DNA of 64,000 nt from Paenibacillus sp. FSL M7-0420 (lineage in GTDB: Bacteria; Bacillota; Bacilli; Paenibacillales; Paenibacillaceae). Every line of letters starts with the position of its first letter. Positions within the stretch are counted from its first letter, which is position 1. The notes beneath the pieces are model-generated. The model made no database searches. It had not been told where the DNA came from and saw only the letters and a list, made by a program, of their open reading frames with translations. Below are positions 1 through 8,304 of this stretch, piece by piece. A program made the position numbers and the translations under genes. The DNA lies in the NCBI RefSeq assembly GCF_038002345.1, contig NZ_JBBOCJ010000001.1, positions 248,001-312,000 of the forward strand, given 5' to 3'.

Positions 1-774
1 ACGACCATGCGCATGGTGCTCGGCCTGATCTACCCCGACGAAGGGAGCATCCTGTATAACGGCAAGCCGTACAGTAAGGAGCTTCAGCATCTGATGGGCT
101 ATCTGCCGGAAGAACGGGGACTGTATCCTAAGGTCAAGGTCAGCGATCAGATTATCTATCTGGCAAGGCTGCGCGGGATGTCGGCAAGTGAGGCGGACAA
201 GAGCCTGAAGTACTGGCTGGAGCGCTTCGATGTACCGGAATATTATAATAAGAAGATTGAAGAGCTGTCCAAGGGTAATCAGCAAAAAATGGGCTTCGTC
301 GCCGCTGTGGTCCATAAGCCGAAGATTCTGATCCTGGATGAAGCCTTCAGCGGTCTCGATCCGGTCAATGTGGAGCTGCTGAAGGATACCGTCAGAGAGA
401 TGCGGGATCTGGGAACGAGCATTCTGTTCTCCACGCACCGCATGGAGCATGTTGAAGAATTATGCCGGAATATCACGATTCTTGACCGCTCGAACACCGT
501 AGTTCAGGGAGATATCCGTGAGATCAAGAAGGGGTATCCGCGGGAAGAAGTTGTACTGCGCACCGCCGGGGAAGTGAACGGACTTGCCGGGATTGCCGGA
601 GTTACCGGAGTCCAGCGGCAGGAGCGCGGGTATGTGTTAACTATCAGTGACCTGGGAGCCGCACAGCGCATTCTTCAACTGGCTGTGGCTCAAGGCGAGG
701 TCGAGCATTTCGAGATTAAGGAACCGACGCTAAACCAAATCTTTATCAGAGCGGTGGGTGAATCCAATGAATAA
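1..774 (+). CDS. ABC transporter ATP-binding protein (YhaQ/NatA type), 5' end cut by window
   Basis: The reading frame is open from base 1, and its first residues (TTMRMVLGL) look like the end of a Walker A loop (GKTTT), so the true start lies outside the window. The visible part carries the ABC signature (LSKGNQQK, near 260-300) and Walker B with its glutamate (ILILDEAFSGLDP), followed by the switch histidine (FSTHRMEH). A C-terminal extension of about 80 residues resembles the DUF4162 tail of exporters of the YhaQ/NatA type. Such proteins power export of sodium, drugs or peptides; the substrate cannot be told here. The stop overlaps the start of the permease gene that follows, so the two are translationally coupled. 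Confidence 0.93.
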   Translation, partial: TTMRMVLGLIYPDEGSILYNGKPYSKELQHLMGYLPEERGLYPKVKVSDQIIYLARLRGMSASEADKSLKYWLERFDVPEYYNKKIEELSKGNQQKMGFVAAVVHKPKILILDEAFSGLDPVNVELLKDTVREMRDLGTSILFSTHRMEHVEELCRNITILDRSNTVVQGDIREIKKGYPREEVVLRTAGEVNGLAGIAGVTGVQRQERGYVLTISDLGAAQRILQLAVAQGEVEHFEIKEPTLNQIFIRAVGESNE

Positions 775-2056
775 AATGGCAACCATTATCGGCTTCACAT
801 TCAAGAATAAGGTAAGAACGAAATCCTTCATGATTACCACCTTAATTCTGGTGCTTCTGCTTAGTATCGGGATGAATATCCCTTATCTGATCAAAGTGTT
901 CAACGGAGAAGACGGTGCCAAGGACGCGACACAGATCGGAGTCGTTGCCCAGCAGGGCTTCCGGCCTGCCGAGCTGCTGCTCGCTTATACTCCGCCGGCT
1001 GAAGCCGAAGATAAAGTCGTATTTACCGCTTATCCTTCCGCAGATGATGCAACCCTTAAGAAGGGGCTGGAGGATGAGAAAATTGAGGGGTATCTTACCT
1101 TTGCCGACAAGGGCAGTGTAGGGGTGCCTCCGGTAACGTATCACAGCAAAGACGGAGACATCAGCAGCAAGCTTAGAACGAATCTGCAAGCCGCTCTGCA
1201 GCAGGTGAATACCGGCCTGATTGTCGGCGATAAGCTGACCGAGAGCCAGGTGACGGCGATCTTCGCTCCGGTCTCGATTGATACCGCACAGCTAAGTACT
1301 GACGGGGCTGCGGGTGGCGTAGACCAGGATCAGGACAAACCGATTATCAACTATGTCATTGTCTATATCCTGCTGATTCTGTTCTTCATGTCGGTGATGA
1401 TGACCGGCAACATGATTTCAGCCGAGATTACCTCGGAGAAAAGCTCGCGCATTATGGAGATTCTCATCACCAGCGCCTCGCCACTCACCCAAATGTTCGG
1501 CAAGGTCATCGGAATCTTCCTCGTCGGTCTGATGCAGATCGCCATTATCTCGGCTGCCATCGCGCTCAACCTGATGCTGCCGCATAATTCCACGATCCTG
1601 AGCGATTTCGATCTGAATCTGGGACAGCTTAATGTCAGCATGATCGTCTATGGCTTCATCCTGTATATCCTGGGCTACTTCCTGTACGCCCTGATGTATG
1701 CCGCTGTCGGCTCAATTGTCAGCCGGACAGAGGATCTCGGGCAGGCCGTGATGCCGGTCATGATGCTGGGCTTCGTCAGCTTCTATCTGCCGCTGTTCAG
1801 TATCTCGAACCCGGATACCCTGCTGGTGAAGGTCGCCAGCTTCGTGCCATTCACCTCTTCGCTCAGCCTGCTGCTGCGGATCGGGGTCGGGGAGGTCGCC
1901 TTCTGGGAGATCATGGTCTCGCTGGCGATCCTGCTGGCGACAACCTTCCTCTTCGGCTGGCTCGCCGCCAAGATCTACCGCACCGGCGTCCTGATGTACG
2001 GCAAGCGCCCTAGCATCAAGGAGATCAGAAAAGCAATGAAGGCTTATAAAATCTAA
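767..2056 (+). CDS. ABC-2 type exporter permease (YhaP/NatB type)
   Basis: The protein has about 429 residues: one N-terminal membrane segment, an extracytoplasmic domain of roughly 150 residues, then about five or six membrane segments clustered in the C-terminal half. This is the architecture of ABC-2 permeases such as NatB and YhaP. The motif EITSEKSSRIMEILITS, typical of the family, lies before the membrane cluster. The ATG at 767 is preferred over the GTG at 758 because GGTGGGTG sits just upstream; it overlaps the end of the ATPase gene by 8 bases. Together the two proteins form an exporter of unknown substrate. A terminator follows directly. Confidence 0.9.
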   Translation: MNKMATIIGFTFKNKVRTKSFMITTLILVLLLSIGMNIPYLIKVFNGEDGAKDATQIGVVAQQGFRPAELLLAYTPPAEAEDKVVFTAYPSADDATLKKGLEDEKIEGYLTFADKGSVGVPPVTYHSKDGDISSKLRTNLQAALQQVNTGLIVGDKLTESQVTAIFAPVSIDTAQLSTDGAAGGVDQDQDKPIINYVIVYILLILFFMSVMMTGNMISAEITSEKSSRIMEILITSASPLTQMFGKVIGIFLVGLMQIAIISAAIALNLMLPHNSTILSDFDLNLGQLNVSMIVYGFILYILGYFLYALMYAAVGSIVSRTEDLGQAVMPVMMLGFVSFYLPLFSISNPDTLLVKVASFVPFTSSLSLLLRIGVGEVAFWEIMVSLAILLATTFLFGWLAAKIYRTGVLMYGKRPSIKEIRKAMKAYKI

Positions 2057-2071
2057 GGAATATTTTTTAGG

Positions 2072-2104
2072 AAAGCCCGTCTGGTTTAATGGACGGGCTT
2101 TTTG
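2072..2104 (+). terminator. Rho-independent terminator after the ABC exporter
   Basis: A 10-bp perfect stem (AAAGCCCGTC with GACGGGCTTT) and a 10-base loop are followed by T residues. It lies between convergent genes and may also serve the AraC-family gene on the other strand, where the T-run is weaker. Confidence 0.85.
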
Positions 2105-2998
2105 CTATACACCATTATTTTTACGATAGTCGGAGGGGTTAATGCCCGTCCATCTTTTGAATTGTCTGCTGAAGTGGGAAAGGTTCTTGTAGCCTAAACG
2201 GTTTGAAATCTCATTTAAAGATATTTTGGGCTGCTGTAGTAATATTTTGGCTTCCTGCAGCTTTAAGTCAGATAGATAGGTGCGGGGCGACATCTTGTAT
2301 ATTTTTTGAAATACCTCTAATCCATAGTTGGGGCTTATTCCAAGCGAAGCAATGATGGGCTGGATGTGGAGGGTGTAATCTGAATTGCCCTCGATACAAT
2401 TTTTCTTAAAAGCTCTCTTGATGGCTTCGGCAATTTCTTTGGCATATTTTGCAGTGGTCATGGATTGGTTGGCACGTTTCTCCGTCTGTACCGGCTGGAT
2501 ATCTACAAGCACCTCCAATAGCTCGAACAAGACTATTTGTGCTTTTAGCTTTGCTTTGGTGAACGGCAACTCAGGCTCATGCAGAATATCGATCCATTTT
2601 TGAAGGCATTCTTTCAGCTTGGGATGGTACACATTGGAGGGCTCATAGACCCAGTCACAGTTTTGCATTATTCTCATCCGCAAGGAGGGCTCGTCTACAT
2701 CGAAATGAGCACAAAAGTAGGTCATCGATGTAGCGGAAATGCATTTATTCGTATGCTCGAACCCAGGCGGAATCAGCAGAATATCATCCCTGTTCACAAT
2801 GAATTGTTCATGTTCCATCCTTGTCTCTTGAGCCCCATCCAGCACAATTAGAATCTCAAAGGCATGGTGGGATTCTGTAGTCATGCTCCAGTCGGCAGGA
2901 ACAGTCTGTGTATGTGCGCCAAAAAAACGTATATTCCAATCAATGCGCGGCAGTAGCAGCGTCTGTGTGCCTGTGAGATGGCTATTCATATGTTCCAA
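2105..2998 (-). CDS. AraC-family transcriptional regulator
   Basis: An N-terminal cupin-like sensing domain (RDDILLIPPGFEHTN) is followed by a C-terminal AraC/XylS double helix-turn-helix; the last helix region reads LGYKNLSHFSRQFKRWTG. The gene is divergent from the GH43 glycosidase at 3138, with an intergenic region of about 140 bases, so it probably senses a pentose or xylo-oligosaccharide and controls that gene. I chose the TTG at 2998, which has AGGAAGGTG seven bases upstream; the ATG at 2989 is too far from any ribosome site, and a still longer form would start at 3043. The intergenic region holds a symmetric TATAAT/ATTATA stretch near 3070 that could give -10 boxes in either direction. 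Confidence 0.9.
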   Translation of the reverse strand: MEHMNSHLTGTQTLLLPRIDWNIRFFGAHTQTVPADWSMTTESHHAFEILIVLDGAQETRMEHEQFIVNRDDILLIPPGFEHTNKCISATSMTYFCAHFDVDEPSLRMRIMQNCDWVYEPSNVYHPKLKECLQKWIDILHEPELPFTKAKLKAQIVLFELLEVLVDIQPVQTEKRANQSMTTAKYAKEIAEAIKRAFKKNCIEGNSDYTLHIQPIIASLGISPNYGLEVFQKIYKMSPRTYLSDLKLQEAKILLQQPKISLNEISNRLGYKNLSHFSRQFKRWTGINPSDYRKNNGV

Positions 2999-3137
2999 TG
3001 GACAGCACCTTCCTTTGATTTGGGTAAATGTAGCTGTAATCATCCCATCGCATAAGTACGTTAGTAGTTATTATAATATACATAGACAACAGGAAAAGGG
3101 TAAATAATATGGCTAAACAGCGAAGGGAAGCAGAAAA

Positions 3138-4796
3138 ATGATGAAGATTAACAATCCTATTATCCCTGGTATGGCACCAGATCCCTCTATTATTAGAGTG
3201 GATGATGTGTATTATATTGCGACATCCTCGTTCCATTGGAATCCCGGCGTTCAAATTTTCAAATCAACCGATTTAGCCCATTGGACGCTGACAGCCTCCG
3301 TATTAAGTAAAGGTGAAGTGAATTTGAGGGGGACCAATACTCCGGCCGGGATCTGGGCGCCGCATCTATCCTACGATCCTAGGGCGAAACGGTACTGGTT
3401 AGCCTATTCGCATATGTTAAACATGGCAGGCCGTGAATTTAATTCGGATTCCTATGCCATGTGGGCAGAGGATATCCATGGACCTTGGTCGGCCCCCATC
3501 TATCTGACCTCCATTGGTTTCGATCCGGCACTCTTCCATGATGAAGACGGTAAGCACTATGTGTCGATCCTTGAATGGGAGACCCGTGAAGGGTACCAAG
3601 CCCCTGGACATATTGTGATTGCTGAATTTGATTTGAATGAGGGTAAAATGGTTGGGAAGTGGCACCGGGTGACGCAAGGCTTCACCAGCCGCGGTTGTGC
3701 TGAAGCACCGCAGATCTATAAATATAGAGATAGGTATTATCTTTTATTAGCTGCTGGCGGAACTGGTTATGCTCATGGTGTTGAGCTGGGACGTGCGGAG
3801 AATATTTTTGGTCCCTATGAACCGCATCCGTCGGGAGAGCCGATCATCACCTCCTCGCCGCGCCATCTATTTTCACTTGGGAATCCGGATGCCGGGCATT
3901 TTGAGATGTATAATCCAAGTTCAATTATGCAAAAAGCAGGTCATGGCTCATTAGTTCAAACCCAAACAGGCGAATGGTATATTGCTCATCTCATGTCACG
4001 CCCTGTGAAAGGAACGCTAATGAATCCATTAGGCCGTGAAACCTCTATTCAAAAAATGCATTGGACAGAGGATGGCTGGCTGGAAATGAAGGATGGATCG
4101 AATGTAGCGAAAATGGAAGTTGAGGGGATGACAGGTGTTGAATTAGAGACGGGTGGACTCTCTCATGACGTATTTGATGATTTTAATCAGGAGAAATATG
4201 ATCTTCATTTTCTGACTCCGTACCGGGACCAGCAAGCGGCATGGGTGAATACGGTTGAACGTCCGGGTTGCTTACGCATTCATGGAGAGAATTCTTTTTT
4301 CTCGCAGATCCATCCGGCGATTATGGCCACGCGTGCAACTTCCCTTCATTATGAAGTGCAAACCAGGGTGGAATTTCATCCCGATCACTACTCGGAAACG
4401 GCAGGTCTGGGGCTATACTATGATTCGAATAATTGGCTGTACGTTCACTTGACCCACTCCGAATCAGAGGGTACCGTTCTATACGTACTTCAGGCCAAGC
4501 TGGGAGAGCGCATCGAGCTGGTCCACAATTACATTCCAGTCCCTGAAGAGACAGCGGAGCTCAAGCTTATCTATAATGCAGGCATCGCGAGTATCCTTTA
4601 CCGCTTCGGGGATAACGGGGATTGGCAAGCTTTTGTAGAAAATATCGATGTTCTCTATTTGTCGGATGAAGGCGTGAACGGGGAGCCGGGGGAGATTGGC
4701 GGATTTACAGGCTTGTTCAATTTCATTGGTTCCGTGGATGCTCACCAGCATGACTCCTTCGCTGATTTTGACTATTATGGCGTGAAGAATTACTAG
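3138..4796 (+). CDS. Glycoside hydrolase family 43 (beta-xylosidase / arabinofuranosidase type)
   Basis: The protein of 552 residues has a five-bladed GH43 propeller at the N-terminus and a C-terminal concanavalin-like domain of about 200 residues, as in beta-xylosidases of the XynB type. The catalytic residues visible are Asp15 (general base, in APDPS), Asp129 (pKa modulator, in GFDPALF) and Glu189 (general acid, in CAEAPQIY). There is no signal peptide, so it probably acts inside the cell on imported xylo- or arabino-oligosaccharides. The start has GAAGGGAAG seven bases upstream. The divergent AraC-type gene is the likely regulator. Xylosidase versus arabinofuranosidase activity cannot be decided from sequence alone. 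Confidence 0.93.
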   Translation: MMKINNPIIPGMAPDPSIIRVDDVYYIATSSFHWNPGVQIFKSTDLAHWTLTASVLSKGEVNLRGTNTPAGIWAPHLSYDPRAKRYWLAYSHMLNMAGREFNSDSYAMWAEDIHGPWSAPIYLTSIGFDPALFHDEDGKHYVSILEWETREGYQAPGHIVIAEFDLNEGKMVGKWHRVTQGFTSRGCAEAPQIYKYRDRYYLLLAAGGTGYAHGVELGRAENIFGPYEPHPSGEPIITSSPRHLFSLGNPDAGHFEMYNPSSIMQKAGHGSLVQTQTGEWYIAHLMSRPVKGTLMNPLGRETSIQKMHWTEDGWLEMKDGSNVAKMEVEGMTGVELETGGLSHDVFDDFNQEKYDLHFLTPYRDQQAAWVNTVERPGCLRIHGENSFFSQIHPAIMATRATSLHYEVQTRVEFHPDHYSETAGLGLYYDSNNWLYVHLTHSESEGTVLYVLQAKLGERIELVHNYIPVPEETAELKLIYNAGIASILYRFGDNGDWQAFVENIDVLYLSDEGVNGEPGEIGGFTGLFNFIGSVDAHQHDSFADFDYYGVKNY

Positions 4797-4904
4797 CCAA
4801 GGACGCCCTGCGTTCTTCCGCCCGGGTGTGCCCGGAGCCGTGGTGAACTGGTGAAAACGCCGGAGATGGTGTACCTTAGTAGTATTAGTCTTTAGGAGTG
4901 GTGA

Positions 4905-5117
4905 ATGGTTGTGAAGAAAAGTAGACAAACCCCCGTGCTGGTCGCGGCTTCTATCCTGCTCATTATTGTCAGCAGCCTGATCCCGTCGGATCAGTCGACT
5001 TGGCTGGGTGCGTTACAGACCCTTCTGCTGGGAGCCGGACTGCTCGGCTGCTGTATGGCTTTTTGGCGGTTTGCCAAGGGCGGCAAGGGCGGCAAGGGCG
5101 GCAAGGGCAAGAGCTGA
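4905..5117 (+). CDS. Small membrane protein with Gly-Lys repeat tail
   Basis: The 70-residue protein has two hydrophobic segments (about residues 10-27 and 34-53) and a C-terminal tail of repeated GGK units ending in KGKS. TTAGGAGTGG lies just ahead of the ATG. I do not recognise the family. The basic tail would be cytoplasmic by the positive-inside rule and could touch the membrane surface or nucleic acid. The tail is encoded by a 9-base direct repeat (GGCAAGGGC), so its length may vary by slippage between strains. It follows the GH43 gene by about 110 bases but has no clear functional link. Confidence 0.65.
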   Translation: MVVKKSRQTPVLVAASILLIIVSSLIPSDQSTWLGALQTLLLGAGLLGCCMAFWRFAKGGKGGKGGKGKS

Positions 5118-5225
5118 GTTCTATGTAGTGAACGGCCGGCGGAGACAGGAGCAGTGCATGGGATGGTTAGCTATGTAAGGTGAGCCAGGCACTGTATGGG
5201 TGCTGATGCTGAGAGTCAAGGATTA

Positions 5226-5253
5226 AGTCGCGGCGGATGCTGCGGCTTTATTT
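5226..5253 (+). terminator. Probable terminator after the small membrane protein gene
   Basis: An 8-bp stem with two G-T wobbles (GTCGCGGC and GCTGCGGC) encloses the loop GGAT and is followed by TTTATTT. It is about 110 bases after the stop at 5117. Confidence 0.5.
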
Positions 5254-5255
5254 GA

Positions 5256-5338
5256 TAGAATTTATATGTTTGGGGTCCCCGCAAAGTACCTGAGTCATCA
5301 CCTACGCTAAAGCCCCACTTTGTGGGGGGATTTTGCGG
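5256..5338. repeat. Dispersed 83-bp palindromic repeat, copy 1
   Basis: This segment matches 41153-41235 at about nine of ten positions. The shared core starts GGGGTCCCCGCAAAGTACC and ends CACTTTGTGGGGG followed by ATTTTGCGG. The TCCCCGCAAAGT arm can pair with ACTTTGTGGGGGGA to make a hairpin with a loop of about 30 bases. Both copies lie between the 3' ends of convergent genes. No coding potential was found. Confidence 0.8.
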
Positions 5339-5384
5339 ACTCAGCGGCCCTTATTTTGTGAAAAAGACTGATTATCTTCCCGGA

Positions 5385-5463
5385 GCGGACTGAGAGGACG
5401 CTAAAGGGCTGTATGGAGCGCAAAATGAGGCAAAATTGGTTCATTAAGCGCCTCTCAGTCCGC
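5385..5463. repeat. Inverted repeat with 13-bp arms
   Basis: GCGGACTGAGAGG at 5385-5397 is exactly complementary to CCTCTCAGTCCGC at 5451-5463, with a 53-base loop; pairing extends inward with one bulge. AGTCCGCATGG recurs 50 bases later (5457 and 5507), suggesting degenerate tandem units. The gap 5118-5624 therefore contains repeat DNA, and I see no gene in it. Confidence 0.6.
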
Positions 5464-5624
5464 ATGGCCTTCGGAATGGTCCCATTTGCTGAAATAGCGG
5501 ATCTGTAGTCCGCATGGTCCGCTATCCATCTCCTTTTGTCGCATCCGTACCCTATTTCCGCCACATCCAACCAATTCCGCCACACTCATTCCTATATTCC
5601 GCGTATCCTGCGTTATTCCCAGTC

Positions 5625-6080
5625 TCACCCCGCTGAAGGGCGGTGGACCGCAGGCAAGGCTGAATGTGCGGCTGCCATCTGTTCGCGTATTCCTCTAAGC
5701 TGGGCCTTTAGCTCGGGAATGCTGCACTCCAGAATCTGGCTGATGTCGGGGAGGGGGAGCTGGATGCCGTACCATAAGGCACTGGCAACGTGATCATCCC
5801 AGTTAAGCAGCGCAGAAGCATATCGGCTGCGGTCGTGGGTGAGCATGGCACACTGGCGGATGCACTCTCTGTAGGCAGCCGCAGCAGCGCCGTCACCTGA
5901 GAGGCTGCCCTTCAGCCATAGTGGATGGAGTGCTACGAAGGTGGCGATTGCAGCTTGTTCGGCGCGGGCGCCTTGCTCCAGCAGCAGGCAGCTAAGCGCA
6001 TAGACGGGACCGCTATATTGCTGGGTGTAGGGGTTGAATCCGGCAGCGGCTGTTAGTTTGGGCGATAAGGGGTCAGGCAT
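5625..6080 (-). CDS. Small protein resembling a degenerate ECF sigma factor, under c-di-AMP riboswitch control
   Basis: The protein has 151 residues and no membrane segment. Residues about 20-52 (YSGPVYALSCLLL then AEQAAIATFVALHP) resemble sigma-70 region 2 of ECF factors, and about 92-135 (DDHVASALWYG then LPDISQILECSIPELKAQL) resemble region 4 with its helix-turn-helix. Both regions are weak matches and the segment between them is short, so it may not be an active sigma factor. AGGAAGGAAC precedes the ATG. Upstream on the same strand lie an intrinsic terminator (6131-6168) and a ydaO-type riboswitch (6222-6376), so expression should fall when c-di-AMP is high. The sigma similarity is my reading by eye; a plain hypothetical protein is the alternative. 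Confidence 0.7.
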   Translation of the reverse strand: MPDPLSPKLTAAAGFNPYTQQYSGPVYALSCLLLEQGARAEQAAIATFVALHPLWLKGSLSGDGAAAAAYRECIRQCAMLTHDRSRYASALLNWDDHVASALWYGIQLPLPDISQILECSIPELKAQLRGIREQMAAAHSALPAVHRPSAG

Positions 6081-6130
6081 GTGGTCACGTTCCTTCCTGA
6101 ATCTATACTGTGCAGTTCATTCCAGCGCGC

Positions 6131-6168
6131 AAAAAACCGCAGGCAGAGGAGGACCTCTGCCTGCGGTT
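6131..6168 (-). terminator. Riboswitch expression-platform terminator
   Basis: On the minus strand a perfect 15-bp stem (arms 6154-6168 and 6135-6149, 4-base loop) is followed by six T residues. It sits about 50 bases before the ATG at 6080 and directly after the riboswitch aptamer. It fits termination as the control step rather than the end of the propeller gene, which stops more than 450 bases upstream. Confidence 0.88.
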
Positions 6169-6221
6169 GGGTAACAGGCTTAAGACGCCTGGCACAAAAG
6201 CGTGGCGGATCAGGGCTCTCT

Positions 6222-6376
6222 CCTTACGCTTACGAGGTTAGCTGTCGGATTCGGACGGTGAGAGTCGCCCTACCTGCCGGAGACCTGCGCGTGGCATTCT
6301 CCTTCGGATTCACCCCAAGTCGGCCTGACGGCCGGATGGTTCCCCCGTTTTCCACATGACGGAAATTCAGCGTGCA
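6222..6376 (-). promoter_or_regulatory. c-di-AMP riboswitch (ydaO/yuaA type)
   Basis: Read on the minus strand, the segment contains the conserved blocks of the ydaO aptamer in order: ACGGGGGAACC, TTGGGGTGAATCCG, GGTAGGGCGACTCT, CCGAATCCGACAGC and TAACCTCGTAAGCG. The closing helix P1 is visible as ACGCT (6373-6369) with AGCGT (6230-6226). In characterised members, binding of c-di-AMP stops expression by favouring a downstream terminator; that terminator is present here at 6131-6168. The regulated gene is the sigma-like ORF at 5625-6080. The promoter must lie upstream, within about 6377-6620; TTGAAA at about 6413 on the minus strand is a possible -35. Confidence 0.93.
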
Positions 6377-6622
6377 TGCATATGCTCATTTTCATGAATG
6401 CATTCATTTGCTTTCAACACGAATCATACTCTCTTCAGAGGGGGTTTGTAAAAATGGAAAAGAGTGCTATTCGCCTTGTTTTCAGCAAATGGCTGACTGG
6501 TTATGCAAATGGAAGCGAAAACTCATATATGTAGCAGATTATCTGCCATTTATCTCGCTCAATCGCCGTTTTTTATTTTTGGCAGACGGCGGCGGAGAAG
6601 AAGGGTTCCCCCATGTATCAGC

Positions 6623-7954
6623 TCACCACCAAAGCGGCCCATTCTGATTCTTCCAGGCAATCATCCGCTTCATCTCACGAACGGTTCCTGTTGTAATCTC
6701 ATAGTCGCTGCGTTCAGTGGCATGAAGGTCCAGGAAATGCAGCATCCCTCCATAAGTCCCCACGGCCAGCATGGTCTCATCCGGATTGACAGCTAATCCG
6801 GAAATGGTGCTTCCGGCATAATAACGCCACAGCTCCCGCCCCTCTACATCAACGAGCCTCAAGTAGCCATAGGCATCGCCAATGACAACACCGTCCTTCA
6901 GCGCTGCCGCCGCATACACCCGGGCTTCCCCGTTAACGACCGGATATTCCTGATCTGGCAGGAGCTTGCCTGCTTCTAGATCTTCAAGGGACACGGCAAG
7001 AGTAACGCCATTGTAGAAGTGGCAGGCATTGTACCATACACTATGCTGGTCCTTCGTAAATATAGTATAGTGCGGGTAACTGGATTCCGGATTGAATAAG
7101 TGAACCTGCCCTGAAGCTGTGTCATATAAAAGATGATCACTGCCCTGGCTGCCATAGGCAATCCATCTTCCATCCGGAGAGACAGCACCATGCGGCATGT
7201 CGATCTCAATATGCTCCATCTCATCTGCTTTATATTCTTCGAGGTCAGGATGCAGCAGCTTCACCTCCCATGGCTTCTCCTGCGATTGCTGGACCAGGAT
7301 AATCCCCTGACTTGTAACAAGCAATAACGCTTGACCGCCGTTAAAAGGAATAACTTGCTCCAAGGGTAACTCCTGATCCAGGCGGTCTATGTTCAAAACG
7401 GTAAAGTCCGGGTCCAGCGCTTGAATCGTTCCATTCAGCTCCCGCCACGAAAGCTCGGCCACTACTTCTCCCTGTAATGCGCTGTTCATGGATTGCAGAA
7501 TAGTAATCCCTTGCGTGCCCGCGAGTGCATAGAACTGATTGTCAGGAGATGCCCCAACCAGGCTAAATTCGTCGAATACGGAAATAACATCCTTATGTAC
7601 AGCCACAACTGCATTCTTCTCCCAAGGTGAGCCGGTGCTGAACACTACAGCATCATCACTTATGAAATGGATACCGCGAATCGCCTGCATCTCCTTCTGA
7701 AAGTGCCCGGAGAGCGGCCACGTTGCCGCCGGCAATTGCTCCCGCAGCTCAGCAATCTCACCGTGCTCATTAGCTCCTCGAATCATCTTATAGATTTTGG
7801 CGGCGAGGGCCCCGCGTGTATCCTCTGCGGGTTCATTTCCCGCTGTGTCCCAGCCTTCTGTCAGACCCTTATGTACGAATTGATTGACGTCGCTCACATA
7901 ACGCTGTCCTTCTTCACGCCATTTGGCGGCATGCTCATCCTGTAGCCATTTCAA
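6623..7954 (-). CDS. Beta-propeller (WD40/PQQ-like repeat) protein of unknown function
   Basis: The protein has about 443 residues, no signal peptide and no membrane segment. After an N-terminal helical stretch of about 90 residues, the rest forms repeated beta-rich blades with motifs such as GAVSPDGRWIAYGSQ, GDAYGYLRLVDVEG and LAVNPDETMLAVGTYGG, as in WD40-like propellers. Such proteins usually scaffold interactions; no enzyme motif is visible. The TTG start at 7954 is chosen because AAAAGGAGG lies nine bases upstream; no ATG is in a comparable place. It is monocistronic, between the redox pair and the riboswitch. A specific function cannot be given. Confidence 0.8.
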   Translation of the reverse strand: MKWLQDEHAAKWREEGQRYVSDVNQFVHKGLTEGWDTAGNEPAEDTRGALAAKIYKMIRGANEHGEIAELREQLPAATWPLSGHFQKEMQAIRGIHFISDDAVVFSTGSPWEKNAVVAVHKDVISVFDEFSLVGASPDNQFYALAGTQGITILQSMNSALQGEVVAELSWRELNGTIQALDPDFTVLNIDRLDQELPLEQVIPFNGGQALLLVTSQGIILVQQSQEKPWEVKLLHPDLEEYKADEMEHIEIDMPHGAVSPDGRWIAYGSQGSDHLLYDTASGQVHLFNPESSYPHYTIFTKDQHSVWYNACHFYNGVTLAVSLEDLEAGKLLPDQEYPVVNGEARVYAAAALKDGVVIGDAYGYLRLVDVEGRELWRYYAGSTISGLAVNPDETMLAVGTYGGMLHFLDLHATERSDYEITTGTVREMKRMIAWKNQNGPLWW

Positions 7955-8014
7955 AGGATCAAGCCTCCTTTTCCAGATATATATAAATATACAGTTATTT
8001 CATCGATGAATCGC

Positions 8015-8054
8015 AAAAAAAAGGCGCTGCTCCCGTTGAGAGGACAGCACCTTT
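8015..8054 (-). terminator. Terminator after the glutaredoxin-ytxJ pair
   Basis: On the minus strand an imperfect GC-rich stem (arms 8042-8053 and 8021-8033) is followed by eight T residues, right after the stop at 8062. Confidence 0.85.
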
Positions 8055-8061
8055 GCGTATA

Positions 8062-8304
8062 TTACAGAACAGCAGCATCCATAAGCTCCTGAAGCTCAGG
8101 GAGATTGAAGCCCTTGACCGCCCGGTCCCCGGATACGGTGACTGGAATGCCCATGAAGCCCAGCTTCTCCACTTCCTCCTGATAGACGGAGCTGGTCATC
8201 ACATCCCGGACCTCGAAGGGAATGCCCTTGCTCTCCAGCAGCTGCTTCACCTGATTGCATTCGCCGCAGCCGGAGGTCGAATAGACAATTACGTTCGCGC
8301 TCAT
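8062..8304 (-). CDS. Glutaredoxin-family protein (CGEC)
   Basis: An 80-residue thioredoxin-fold protein with the active-site motif CGEC at residues 13-16, the cis-proline region GIPVTV and the C-terminal GFNLPELQELM helix typical of NrdH-like and YtnI-like glutaredoxins. It would reduce disulfides or mixed thiols in the cytoplasm using an unidentified thiol. Its ATG overlaps the stop of ytxJ by 4 bases (ATGA), so the two are co-translated. The pairing with YtxJ suggests a joint role in bacillithiol-linked repair of oxidised proteins. Confidence 0.92.
   Translation of the reverse strand: MSANVIVYSTSGCGECNQVKQLLESKGIPFEVRDVMTSSVYQEEVEKLGFMGIPVTVSGDRAVKGFNLPELQELMDAAVL

Noticed and set aside
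6131..6168. Terminator of the propeller gene
   Set aside because: It lies over 450 bases after that gene's stop and directly behind the c-di-AMP aptamer, so it is read as the riboswitch platform.
6372..6796. Plus-strand small ORFs upstream of the riboswitch
   Set aside because: They cover the riboswitch leader and the 3' end of the propeller gene on the other strand, without ribosome sites or recognisable features.
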